Shown: one piece after another, positions 1-5,661 of the stretch
How positions within the stretch are numbered: the stretch's first letter is position 1
How the letters are laid out: the number at the start of each line of letters is the position of its first letter
Assembly: GCA_001821155.1 (NCBI GenBank)
Contig: MHSB01000030.1
Location: forward strand, 1-8,523
From: Candidatus Taylorbacteria bacterium RIFCSPLOWO2_01_FULL_50_130
Lineage (GTDB): Bacteria; Patescibacteriota; Minisyncoccia; Phycocordibacterales; UBA10002
Length of the DNA: 8,523 bases
Reading direction: 5' to 3'
Notes under the pieces: generated by a model
What the model was told of the DNA's origin: nothing
Database searches by the model: none
The model's input: the letters and a program-made list of their open reading frames with translations, nothing else
Translations under genes and position numbers: made by a program

Positions 1-268
1 TTTTTTGTTTCCATGGTCATAATGCGACCACGGTAACCTATTTATGGCCTATCCACTCCGCTTTCGGTAACACTTTCAATGGCCGATAGCGGTTACTAAA
101 AAAGAATCTTACTCCGAAATTCTACTAGATAATGTTTATACCTTCGATACTTCTGATTTTGCTATCAACCAAACAATCAGCATTGATCGATATGAGAATA
201 CCGTTAATGCTTATGTAAAAAATAATTTCCGCCTTTCGGAGAAACCACAATCAGAATATAGCGACTGG
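1..268 (+). other. Probable frame-broken 5' part of the following surface-type gene
   Basis: Two stop-free stretches in different frames appear to join here. Frame 3 is open from the window edge to a TAG at 87-89 and reads FHGHNATTVTYLWPIHSAFG near its start. Frame 2 is open from base 71, just after a TAA at 68-70, straight into the next gene, and its 66 codons look protein-like (for example ESYSEILLDNVYTFDTSDF). There is no ATG, GTG or TTG in frame 2 before the GTG at 269, so either the gene starts at that poor internal GTG or a frame change near 60-90 joins the two parts. The DNA here has an imperfect direct repeat: CGGTAAC at 31 and 65, and ATGGCC at 44 and 79. The unit offset is about 34-35 bp, not a multiple of three, so a duplication could have caused the shift. 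Sequencing or assembly error is an alternative. Confidence 0.45.
15..43 (+). repeat. Partial copy of the repeat found upstream of the IMPase-like gene
   Basis: This stretch matches 4490-4515 at 24 of 26 aligned bases, with one 3-base insertion here. Both begin GGTCATAAT and end ACCTATTT. In the frame open here it reads GHNATTVTYL, and the other copy read in the same phase gives GHNTTATYF, so the indel is codon-sized. Whether this is a dispersed DNA repeat or a scrap of homologous coding sequence cannot be decided from two copies. Confidence 0.55.
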
Positions 269-850
269 GTGAACAAAATTTCACTCTCGACAAAAGTCCT
301 TGATAAAATTTCCCTTCAAAAAGGAGACATTATCATCACGGGGCCACAATTCCATGTCTGTAGTTATGGATTTTCTGGATTATTTACACGAAGTGGAAAA
401 TTGCAGTATGCGGCTGTGAATGACAGTTATGGAGATTATTCGTACCGCAATAGCAAACTTATTGTAGAAGCGGGAAAAGAATTGGAATGTGATAAAAATG
501 ATAGGTGTAAAATGGAAGTGAATTATCAATTAGATGGCAAATCATTTCGATTGTCTCCAGGACAATCTTATACGCCAACCGGAAATTTGATTAAATCCAT
601 TACCTTACTCGATAGTAGTGATCTTAAAAAAAGAAGTGATGGTACGACAATGTCTGATTGGGGTATGGGAACATATGTTAATCATATTATTTCCTTTCAA
701 GATTCGGAAATAAAACCGACACCTATCCCAACGCCCACTCCAACTCCTACCCCAACACCAACGCCAGAACCTTCTCCAGAACCTGTGCCGGTAGAAAAGT
801 TAAATGTTTTTCAAAAAATTTGGCATTGGTTTGTGTCCTTATTTGAATAA
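269..850 (+). CDS. Unrecognised secreted/surface-type protein with Pro-Thr linker and hydrophobic C-terminal tail
   Basis: I do not recognise this family. From the GTG at 269 the protein has 193 residues. Residues 1-145 look like a beta-rich globular segment (for example KGDIIITGPQFHVCSYGFSG) with three cysteines at 31, 74 and 80. Residues 149-175 are a Pro-Thr/Pro-Glu linker of PTPTP type, and residues 179-193 end in NVFQKIWHWFVSLFE, a short Trp/Phe-rich tail. There is no LPXTG motif. Such a linker and tail fit an exported or envelope-associated protein, which is inference. The GTG start is doubtful: the frame is open 198 bases further upstream, so the true gene is probably longer or frame-broken (see 1-268). 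Base composition is markedly AT-rich (about 28% GC at 481-540) against roughly 50% in the genes to the right, which suggests a different origin or fast-evolving accessory DNA. It stands alone on its strand, with no operon partner visible. Confidence 0.6.
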   Translation: MNKISLSTKVLDKISLQKGDIIITGPQFHVCSYGFSGLFTRSGKLQYAAVNDSYGDYSYRNSKLIVEAGKELECDKNDRCKMEVNYQLDGKSFRLSPGQSYTPTGNLIKSITLLDSSDLKKRSDGTTMSDWGMGTYVNHIISFQDSEIKPTPIPTPTPTPTPTPTPEPSPEPVPVEKLNVFQKIWHWFVSLFE

Positions 851-860
851 TATCTGCGGT

Positions 861-900
861 GCGCCAATTTCATTGGCACGAAATCCAGTGGCGAATTTTT
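861..900 (+). terminator. Possible terminator after the surface-type gene
   Basis: GCCAAT (863-868), loop TTC and ATTGGC (872-877) form a perfect 6-bp stem, extendable by one pair past a mismatch. A run of five T lies at 896-900, too far downstream for a textbook intrinsic terminator. An outer pairing CGCCA (862-866) with TGGCG near 889-893 would bring the T run next to a stem. Confidence 0.35.
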
Positions 901-902
901 GA

Positions 903-928
903 AGTCCGAAACCCCCAGTCCGAAACCC
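903..928 (+). repeat. Tandem 14-bp direct repeat, two copies
   Basis: AGTCCGAAACCC occurs at 903-914 and again at 917-928 with a 14-base period. The second copy runs into the left arm of the GC-rich inverted repeat that follows. The spacer here is non-coding as far as I can see. Confidence 0.7.
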
Positions 929-964
929 GCCCGCATTCCTTCCCAGACCCCTCCTGCGGGCGGG
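926..964. repeat. GC-rich perfect inverted repeat
   Basis: CCCGCCCGCA (926-935) and TGCGGGCGGG (955-964) are exact reverse complements around a 19-base loop. No T run follows on either strand, so this is more likely a REP-like palindromic repeat than a terminator. Read on the plus strand, the loop and right arm would give TPPAGGKR, weakly similar to the APQGGER segment inserted in RecG. Confidence 0.65.
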
Positions 965-992
965 AAAAGAGCCGAGTCCATTTTAATTCTTT

Positions 993-1021
993 TCAAAAAA
1001 GGTTCGCGCAAAGTGTATAAT
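993..1021 (+). promoter_or_regulatory. Sigma70-like promoter in the 0.7-kb spacer
   Basis: A perfect TATAAT lies at 1016-1021, and TTCAAA (4 of 6 to TTGACA) at 993-998, with exactly 17 bases between. Transcription would start near 1028. No convincing ORF follows, but a strong hairpin with a U-rich tail lies about 165 bases downstream, so the likely product is a short non-coding RNA. Confidence 0.5.
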
Positions 1022-1027
1022 TACAGT

Positions 1028-1236
1028 ATTCGCACGAGCACTGTGCCTGCGCACATTGCGCGAGGGGCTCGAAAAGCTTCCCTCTTATTTCGGAGTCGTT
1101 CTGACGGCGAGGAAATGGGAAACCTGTACTGAACGAGTAGCGTTCGAACTATTTTAAGAATGAAGCACCAAAACTGACTTTGTCGGAATTGACTGCTCCG
1201 CGCGGCGAGTGCGCCGCGCGGAGCAGTCCATATTTT
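1028..1236 (+). ncRNA. Candidate structured small RNA of about 200 nt
   Basis: The stretch is bounded by the promoter at 993-1021 and the terminator-like hairpin at 1191-1236. Local stems can be drawn inside it: GCGCA (1049-1053) with TGCGC (1057-1061); GAGGG (1062-1066) with CCCTC (1080-1084), extended by GCT/AGC; and GAACG (1131-1135) with CGTTC (1141-1145). I looked for tRNA, tmRNA, SRP RNA, RNase P RNA and 6S RNA hallmarks and found none: no long 5'/3' closing stem, no SRP GGAA...AGCA apical loop and no tRNA T arm. Short ORFs cross the region on both strands but are low-complexity and have no recognisable similarity. The call rests only on promoter plus terminator plus local stems. Confidence 0.25.
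1191..1236 (+). terminator. Strong hairpin with U-rich tail, likely intrinsic terminator
   Basis: GACTGCTCCGCGCGGCG (1191-1207) and its exact reverse complement (1212-1228) form a perfect 17-bp stem with the 4-base loop AGTG. The bases CATATTTT follow. It would end transcription from the promoter at 993-1021. A palindromic repeat without terminator function is the alternative. Confidence 0.5.
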
Positions 1237-1355
1237 CAAGGTAAAATTCGTTAATCTATAATCTATTAAGCGAATATCAGTAATTCAGAGTTTAGACCCA
1301 CAAGACTGGAAAATAGCATGGGAGCTTAGACATACGCGCGCGGCCTATCAAGTTT

Positions 1356-1384
1356 TTGACTCCCTGTCACATACTCTCTTTATT
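1356..1384 (+). promoter_or_regulatory. Possible promoter of the DUF5666-like gene
   Basis: TTGACT (1356-1361) and TTTATT (1379-1384) are 17 bases apart, matching the -35 and -10 consensus at 5 and 4 of 6 positions. The implied start near 1391 leaves a leader of about 160 nt before the ATG at 1554. A TATAAT at 1257-1262 is an alternative but has a poor -35. Confidence 0.35.
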
Positions 1385-1490
1385 CCCTTGGCGACCACGG
1401 CAGTTACGAATGATTTTTCCGCGTAGAATCTTCGCTTGCCTGCATCTGCTAGATGGGGGGTTTGGTTTTGCTGTGTAAGAATTGCTAACA

Positions 1491-1532
1491 GCCACCGTCT
1501 TCTATTACGGTAGCCACAAAAGTGGCGCTTTT
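1491..1532 (+). promoter_or_regulatory. Leader with competing hairpins before the DUF5666-like gene
   Basis: ACCGT (1494-1498) can pair with ACGGT (1507-1511). GCCAC (1513-1517) can pair with GTGGC (1522-1526) around an AAAA loop, followed by GCTTTT like a small intrinsic terminator. A second GCCAC at 1491-1495 could capture the same GTGGC. Two mutually exclusive folds just upstream of a start codon suggest attenuation, but the stems are short. Confidence 0.3.
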
Positions 1533-1553
1533 ACCAGATTAAACCATAAACAT

Positions 1554-2114
1554 ATGAAAAATAAATTACTTGTCGCAGTACTCGCTTCAGTCTTTGCCGT
1601 TTCCGCCTCCGCTAGCACGGCATTAGCGGTTTCTCTCGATACCGGAGCTAGTGCGAGCGCCAATGCTTCGGTTGGCTTGAAGACGCAATTTGCTGACATT
1701 CGGGATAGATTTGAGTTTCGGATGAAAAGACTGCAGGAGCAGACGGAGAGACTGCAAACCCGTCTCGAGGCACGGTTCGAGGAGAGAATAGCGAAAGTGG
1801 AGAGCAAGTTCGAAAAGAAGGAAGAGAAGAAGGAAAATCACGCTACCAGCACGCCATTATTCATGATTGAAATCGGCGGGCGCAGTAACGCCGTCATGCG
1901 CGGCGCTGTGCTCTCGAATGGCACGAGCACGCTCTCGGTGAAAAGCTGGGGCGGCCCGTGGACGGTGAATGTCGCTTCAACCACCATTATTAACTCCGAG
2001 AATCACCTTATCTCCGATATTCATGTCGGGGACTACGTCGGAATCAAGGGTAAAGTAAGCACGACTTCAGACTTTACGATTGACGCACGACTCATTCGCG
2101 ACCGAACCAGGTAA
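1554..2114 (+). CDS. Exported DUF5666-like protein with coiled coil
   Basis: The 186-residue protein starts MKNKLLVAVLASVFAVSASA, a classical Sec signal peptide with a likely cleavage after ALA at residue 25. Residues about 44-95 are a charged helix rich in Glu, Lys, Arg and Gln (RFEFRMKRLQEQTERLQ and on), expected to form a coiled coil. A short Ala/Thr/Ser linker (HATSTP) leads to residues 102-183, a small beta domain (VMRGAVLSNGTSTLSVKSWG, then HVGDYVGIKGKV) with the OB-like layout of the DUF5666 family common in CPR genomes. The function of that family is unknown. I chose the ATG at 1554 rather than a TTG at 1482 because only the former puts the signal peptide at the N-terminus; no Shine-Dalgarno is visible. 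It ends 18 bases from the convergent end of recG. The domain assignment is from pattern, not a search. Confidence 0.85.
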   Translation: MKNKLLVAVLASVFAVSASASTALAVSLDTGASASANASVGLKTQFADIRDRFEFRMKRLQEQTERLQTRLEARFEERIAKVESKFEKKEEKKENHATSTPLFMIEIGGRSNAVMRGAVLSNGTSTLSVKSWGGPWTVNVASTTIINSENHLISDIHVGDYVGIKGKVSTTSDFTIDARLIRDRTR

Positions 2115-2132
2115 GCAGACAAGACCCACTCC

Positions 2133-4349
2133 TCATTCAAAATGAATTTTCTTCCCTCTTAAACTGAAATATGTCAGAAGAAACGGATATCCTGCAAGAG
2201 TTTCGTCTTCTTCGAGAAGCCGTCCCGCCTCAAAGCGGGCGGCTTCTACCATTTTGAGGTTTTTCAGAGCTTCCATTGCGATGTCAGAAACGCCCCACTG
2301 AACGGCGCCGGAGAGTTCGCCTGCGCCGCGAAATTTAAGATCATACTCGGCGAGTTCAAACCCGTTTTTGGCTTCTTGCAAGGCCCTCAAGCGCTCCAAA
2401 ACATCTTTTCCACCCGACTCCGTGAAGACAAAGCAGTATGCCTGGCGCGTACTCCGGAGCACTCTGCCGCGGAGTTGATGAAGTTGAGCAAGGCCGAATC
2501 GTTCCGCTCCCTCAATGACAATGACGGTCGCGTTTTCTACATTGACGCCAACTTCCACGACGGACGTTGAAACAAGAATGTTGATTTTGCCGTCCTTAAA
2601 ATCTTCCATCACATCCTCCTTTTCTCCGTCTTTCAATTTGCCGTGCATGACGCCGACCCTGTATTCGGGGAATACGTCTTTCTTGAGTCGCGCCGCTTCC
2701 GCTTTCGCGGACTTCGCTTGCATGGCAAACTCTTTCGCCGGGTCTGGTTCATCTATGCGTGGAGTAATAACATATGTCTGCCTCCCTGCATGAAGCTCCT
2801 TTCTGATTTTTTCGTAGATGGCGGAGCGCGCTTCCGGCGGCACGATTTCAGTGATAATCGGTTTTCTTCCGGGCGGCAGTTCGTCGAGAAGCGTCAAATC
2901 CAAATCTCCGTAGATGGTAAGAGAGAGCGTCCGCGGTATTGGAGTCGCGGTCATCGATAGCAAGTGCGGACAACATGCGAATTCACGCGGATGAGACACA
3001 CGCTCTCCACCTTGCGGCGCGTTTGTCCGCGCCTGTCCGCGTACCAATGCCTTGCGCTGGGCGACGCCGAAGCGGTGCTGTTCGTCAATGATGACATATG
3101 CCAGATGCTTGAACTTCACGGATTTCTGGATAAGCGAGTGCGTACCGACGAGAATTGAGATTTCACCGTCCGTAACCCACTTTAGAAGTTGAGCGCGAGA
3201 CATGTCTGTTGCTTCGTGCGGATTCATTTTGGACGCGAATTTTCTGCAACCGGAAGACGTTATGAGACCGATGTTGATAGGTAGGTGCGAAAAAAACGAA
3301 ATAAAGTTCTCGAATTGTTGTTTCGCCAGAATTTCGGTGGGGCACATGTAGGCGACCTGTAGTGTCCCATAGGACTGTCCTTTCGGACGGCTGGTGACGA
3401 CGGCATAGGCGGTAGTAGCCGCGACGGCAGTCTTGCCGCTTCCCACATCACCCTCAAGAAGCCTCGCCATAGGGAGGCCTTTTCTGAAGTCTTCAAGAAT
3501 TCCGCTAATAGCCCTATTTTGAGCATTGGTAAACGAAAATGGAAAACGTTTCGTAAAGTGTGCAATATGCTCCTCGCCCTTTTCAATGGTAAATGATTTC
3601 TCTTTCTGCCACAGCCGCCTCTCTTTTTGCTTTTCAAGCTGGATTAAAAATACTTCTTCAAACGCAAAGCGCTTTCGCGCCGCAACGGCGTCCGATTCCT
3701 TTTGAGGCGCGTGAATCCAAATCAGCGCGGTTTTGAGCGATGGCAGGTGATACTTTGCAAGAATGTCCTGCGGAATCGGGTCGGTACGGGTCTCAAGCAC
3801 TCCAGTCTTGAGAATCTTCTGCACGGCGTGATACAACCAGTTTGAGGTAACGCCGCGCGACTCTGGATACACAGGATAAAGATGGTGGCTGTCGACGCCG
3901 TTTCCAAAAAGCGACTGGTCGGAGTGTTCCGGTACGCTATTTACTCTCTCAATTTTCGGATTTGAAAAATAGAGTGCTCCACTTTTGCGCCGTTCGGAAA
4001 CCTTGCCCTCCGCTCGGACAAGAGCGCCATCAGCGATCATTTTTGCGAGGTATGGTTGGTTGAACCAAATGATTTTTATTTTTCCCGTGCCATCGTCCAA
4101 AACGCCCTCCGCCATCGGGATTTTTTTAAAAAATGCCTTGGAGGTTTTGAGCTTCCCAATTGTGCCGTACACCGCCGCGCTGTCGCCTTTTTGCAGTGTT
4201 GCGATAGTTTTCACCAGAACCGCGTCGCCATACCGAGTGGGGAAGTGGTACAGCAAGTCCTCCACGGTGGTTACGCGAAGTTTATAAAGCGCTTTTCGCT
4301 GTGAAGGCGAGAGACGAAACACTGTTTCAATCTGGGCGTCAAGTGTCAT
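2133..4349 (-). CDS. recG: ATP-dependent DNA helicase RecG
   Basis: RecG remodels stalled replication forks and branch-migrates Holliday junctions. In 738-residue numbering (ATG at 4349), the N-terminal wedge/OB domain covers roughly residues 50-140. Walker A GDVGSGKT is at 300-307, DEQHRFG at 422-428, TATPIPRT (motif III) at 467-474, and QLHQLRGRV (motif VI) at 622-630, followed by the usual C-terminal region. A TTG three codons upstream (4358) is an alternative start; no clear Shine-Dalgarno is present. It is longer than E. coli RecG (693 residues), partly because of two insertions: one after motif I (about residues 320-330) and one of about 15 residues between motifs II and III. Both are encoded by palindromic DNA (see repeats). 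Motif VI reads RGRVLRS where RGRVGRG is usual. The gene is divergent from the IMPase-like gene and convergent with the DUF5666-like gene. Identity is certain; whether the insertions are tolerated is inferred from the intact frame. Confidence 0.97.
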   Translation of the reverse strand: MTLDAQIETVFRLSPSQRKALYKLRVTTVEDLLYHFPTRYGDAVLVKTIATLQKGDSAAVYGTIGKLKTSKAFFKKIPMAEGVLDDGTGKIKIIWFNQPYLAKMIADGALVRAEGKVSERRKSGALYFSNPKIERVNSVPEHSDQSLFGNGVDSHHLYPVYPESRGVTSNWLYHAVQKILKTGVLETRTDPIPQDILAKYHLPSLKTALIWIHAPQKESDAVAARKRFAFEEVFLIQLEKQKERRLWQKEKSFTIEKGEEHIAHFTKRFPFSFTNAQNRAISGILEDFRKGLPMARLLEGDVGSGKTAVAATTAYAVVTSRPKGQSYGTLQVAYMCPTEILAKQQFENFISFFSHLPINIGLITSSGCRKFASKMNPHEATDMSRAQLLKWVTDGEISILVGTHSLIQKSVKFKHLAYVIIDEQHRFGVAQRKALVRGQARTNAPQGGERVSHPREFACCPHLLSMTATPIPRTLSLTIYGDLDLTLLDELPPGRKPIITEIVPPEARSAIYEKIRKELHAGRQTYVITPRIDEPDPAKEFAMQAKSAKAEAARLKKDVFPEYRVGVMHGKLKDGEKEDVMEDFKDGKINILVSTSVVEVGVNVENATVIVIEGAERFGLAQLHQLRGRVLRSTRQAYCFVFTESGGKDVLERLRALQEAKNGFELAEYDLKFRGAGELSGAVQWGVSDIAMEALKNLKMVEAARFEAGRLLEEDETLAGYPFLLTYFSLRGKKIHFE
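2966..3040. repeat. Imperfect palindromic element inserted in-frame in recG (motif II-III region)
   Basis: GCGGACA (2966-2972) pairs with TGTCCGC (3034-3040), and ACGCG (2985-2989) with CGCGT (3018-3022), with 12 and 11 unpaired bases between the stems, so the two halves are imperfect reverse complements. TGTCCGCG is also directly repeated at 3024 and 3034. It encodes the RecG segment ARTNAPQGGERVSHPREFACC. E. coli RecG has about 10 residues between QRLAL and PHQLIMTATPIPRT, whereas this protein has about 25 in the same place, so about 45 bp appear to be inserted. It resembles Rickettsia palindromic elements in behaviour; no sequence relationship is claimed. Confidence 0.6.
3360..3392. repeat. 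Twin mini-hairpin element inserted in-frame in recG after Walker A
   Basis: GTCC-CATA-GGAC (3364-3375) is followed after one base by GTCC-TTTC-GGAC (3377-3388). These bases encode SRPKGQSYGTL, between the helix after Walker A (TAYAVV) and the motif Ia region (QVAYMCPTEILAKQ). E. coli RecG goes through this turn with only a couple of residues, so about 10 residues are extra. The frame is kept. Confidence 0.5.
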
Positions 4350-4407
4350 CTTACTCAAAAGTCTACCATAATCTTTTGGCCAACACGGGCGTTAATGGTA
4401 ACATGGT

Positions 4408-4523
4408 CCCATTAGAAGCCGCGGTCGCTATTCGAGAAGAGAACATCATTAGTTACACTATTCATTACCATTACTTGCAGAACAGCACTGGTCATAATAC
4501 GACCGCGACCTATTTCTAACGGG
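4408..4523. repeat. 116-bp inverted-repeat element in the recG/IMPase divergent spacer
   Basis: The left arm at 4408-4432 begins CCCATTAGAA and contains CCGCGGTCG. The reverse complement of the right arm at 4496-4523 begins CCCGTTAGAA and contains TCGCGGTCG. The arms differ by a few substitutions and a 3-4 base gap. Flanking this, TAATGGTAA (4393-4401) has its reverse complement at 4465-4473. The right end abuts the ATG of the IMPase-like gene, so the element fills nearly the whole upstream region and would carry any promoter; CATAAT at 4493-4498 is a possible -10 with a weak -35. No clear target duplication is seen. Part of the right arm recurs at 15-43. A small non-autonomous MITE-like element or a BIME-like palindrome would both fit. 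Confidence 0.6.
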
Positions 4524-5315
4524 ATGAGAAACACTATGCGGGACAACCCACAGAAGTTTTTGGAAGTAGCGCTCCAAGCTGTTAAGAAAGCTGAACCAAT
4601 TTTTCGCAAGTCATTTGGCAAGCCGTCCGGCGTTGTCGAGAAACAGCAAGGCATATACAAGAGTCCGGTAACGGATGCGGACAAAGCGATTGAGACCGTT
4701 ATCACATCAGTACTCGCAAAAGAGTTCCCCGCCCACTCAATTTCCGGAGAAGAATTTCCCGCGCAGAAGAAACAAAGTCCATACACCTGGTACATTGACC
4801 CGATTGACGGGACAATCAGTTATATACGAGGACTTCCGTGCGCGTCCATTTCGCTCGGACTTTGGAAGGAAGAGACGCCAATGGTCGCGTTGATTGTCGA
4901 TCCTCTGGGACGTACCGCCTATTCCGCCATACGCGGAAAAGGCGCCTTCAAAAATGGGAAGGAGAGACTTTCGGTGTCTTCCGTCGCGCGCGTGAGCGAT
5001 GGCTTAGGAAGCGTGGGGCGCATGAAGATTCTCGCTGATGATCTCGCCCTGCAGCGAGTCGCGCGAATGGCGTATCGTGGGCGGGCGTATGGCGGAGGAG
5101 CGTTTGAGCTCTGTTACATCGCGGAGGGGAAGCTTGATTTCTCCGTCAGCGAGCGAATCAAAGTGTATGACGTGGCGGCGGGAATGCTTATTCTCGCTGA
5201 AGCCGGCGGCACAGCGACCGATTGGGAAGGAAAGCCATTTGTATCAACCGCCACACAGTTTGCCGCAAGCAACGGGAAAATCCATGAAGAACTGCTTGAA
5301 ACGCTTCGAGGTTAG
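4524..5315 (+). CDS. Inositol-monophosphatase-family Mg2+-dependent phosphatase
   Basis: The 263-residue protein has the full metal-site set of the IMPase/FBPase superfamily: VTDADKAIE at 49-57, SGEE at 74-77, DPIDGT at 92-97, and YDVAAGMLILAEAGG at 215-229 with the catalytic-site Asp at 216. These enzymes use two or three Mg2+ ions to hydrolyse small phosphate monoesters such as inositol-1-phosphate, histidinol phosphate or 3'-phosphoadenosine 5'-phosphate; the substrate cannot be told from motifs. The usual GTxNFxxG reads GTISYIRG here, with Ser for the common Asn, a position that varies in HisN-like members. Length is normal for the family. A second ATG at 4536 is an alternative start. The inverted-repeat element ends right at the first ATG, and no strong Shine-Dalgarno is present. 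Its TAG stop overlaps the stop of the convergent GNAT gene within the bases TTAG. Confidence 0.93.
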   Translation: MRNTMRDNPQKFLEVALQAVKKAEPIFRKSFGKPSGVVEKQQGIYKSPVTDADKAIETVITSVLAKEFPAHSISGEEFPAQKKQSPYTWYIDPIDGTISYIRGLPCASISLGLWKEETPMVALIVDPLGRTAYSAIRGKGAFKNGKERLSVSSVARVSDGLGSVGRMKILADDLALQRVARMAYRGRAYGGGAFELCYIAEGKLDFSVSERIKVYDVAAGMLILAEAGGTATDWEGKPFVSTATQFAASNGKIHEELLETLRG

Positions 5316-5647
5316 AAATCCATGCGGAATTCAAAGCCGTGTTTCTTTAGCCCAAGCTTTTCGTAGAGACGGTGCACCTCTTCTCGCGCCATCCGGCTCG
5401 TGCCGATAACTTTGTAACAACGGAGTCGTTTTGCTTCCTCAATCGCCTCCTTGACAAGAGCGCTTCCGGTGCCCTTTTTTCTGTACGCTTCTTTCACAAA
5501 CAGGTCCTCAAGAAGCCCGTACGGCTCTTTGTGAGAATCATTTCGTATGATATACAGGTACACAACTCCAATCTCCTCACCGTTTTCCACGGCGCTAAGA
5601 CGAACGACATTTTGCCCATTTTGCTTGTGTTCCTTCTGTATCTCCAT
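5312..5647 (-). CDS. GNAT-family N-acetyltransferase
   Basis: The 111-residue protein is short but carries the core GNAT fold: a beta-strand pair around IGVVYLYIIRN, an LEDLFV strand, the acetyl-CoA pyrophosphate loop YRKKGTGSALV (the RxxGxG signature, about residues 56-61), a following helix, and the C-terminal HRLYEKLGLKKHGFEF with the conserved Tyr near residue 95. It would transfer an acetyl group from acetyl-CoA to an unknown amine acceptor. I chose the ATG at 5647 over a TTG at 5680 because the latter would overlap the end of the upstream yvcK-like gene; with ATG the gap is 14 bases and an A/G-rich stretch precedes it. Probably co-transcribed with the yvcK-like gene. Its stop overlaps that of the IMPase-like gene on the other strand. 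Confidence 0.87.
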   Translation of the reverse strand: MEIQKEHKQNGQNVVRLSAVENGEEIGVVYLYIIRNDSHKEPYGLLEDLFVKEAYRKKGTGSALVKEAIEEAKRLRCYKVIGTSRMAREEVHRLYEKLGLKKHGFEFRMDF

Positions 5648-5661
5648 ATCTTTTCTGAAAG

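Noticed and set aside
829..850. LPXTG-type or PEP-CTERM sorting signal at the end of the surface-type protein
   Set aside because: No LPXTG or PEP motif and no basic tail after the hydrophobic stretch; the tail is described without naming a sorting system.
1028..1190. tRNA, tmRNA, SRP or 6S RNA gene
   Set aside because: GTTCGAAC near 1143 and AGCACCA near 1163 recall tRNA features, but no T-arm or acceptor stem can be built, and the other families' hallmarks are absent.
1021..1239. Opposed short ORFs across 899-1239
   Set aside because: They overlap on both strands, are Ser/Arg/Pro-rich, resemble no family I know and are explained by GC-rich palindromes lacking stops.
1391..1400. GCGACCACGG shared with position 24-33 as a third copy of the 15-43 repeat
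   Set aside because: A 10-base match is expected many times by chance in 8.5 kb and the flanks do not align well.
2135..2149. ATTCA-AAA-TGAAT followed by T run as a bidirectional terminator between recG and the DUF5666-like gene
   Set aside because: A 5-bp AT stem inside the recG C-terminal codons is too weak to call.
4301..4519. Plus-strand ORF of 72 codons crossing the recG start and the inverted-repeat element
   Set aside because: Half is antisense to recG and the rest lies in the inverted repeat; no ribosome binding site or recognisable protein. The similarity of its end to 15-43 is recorded as a repeat instead.
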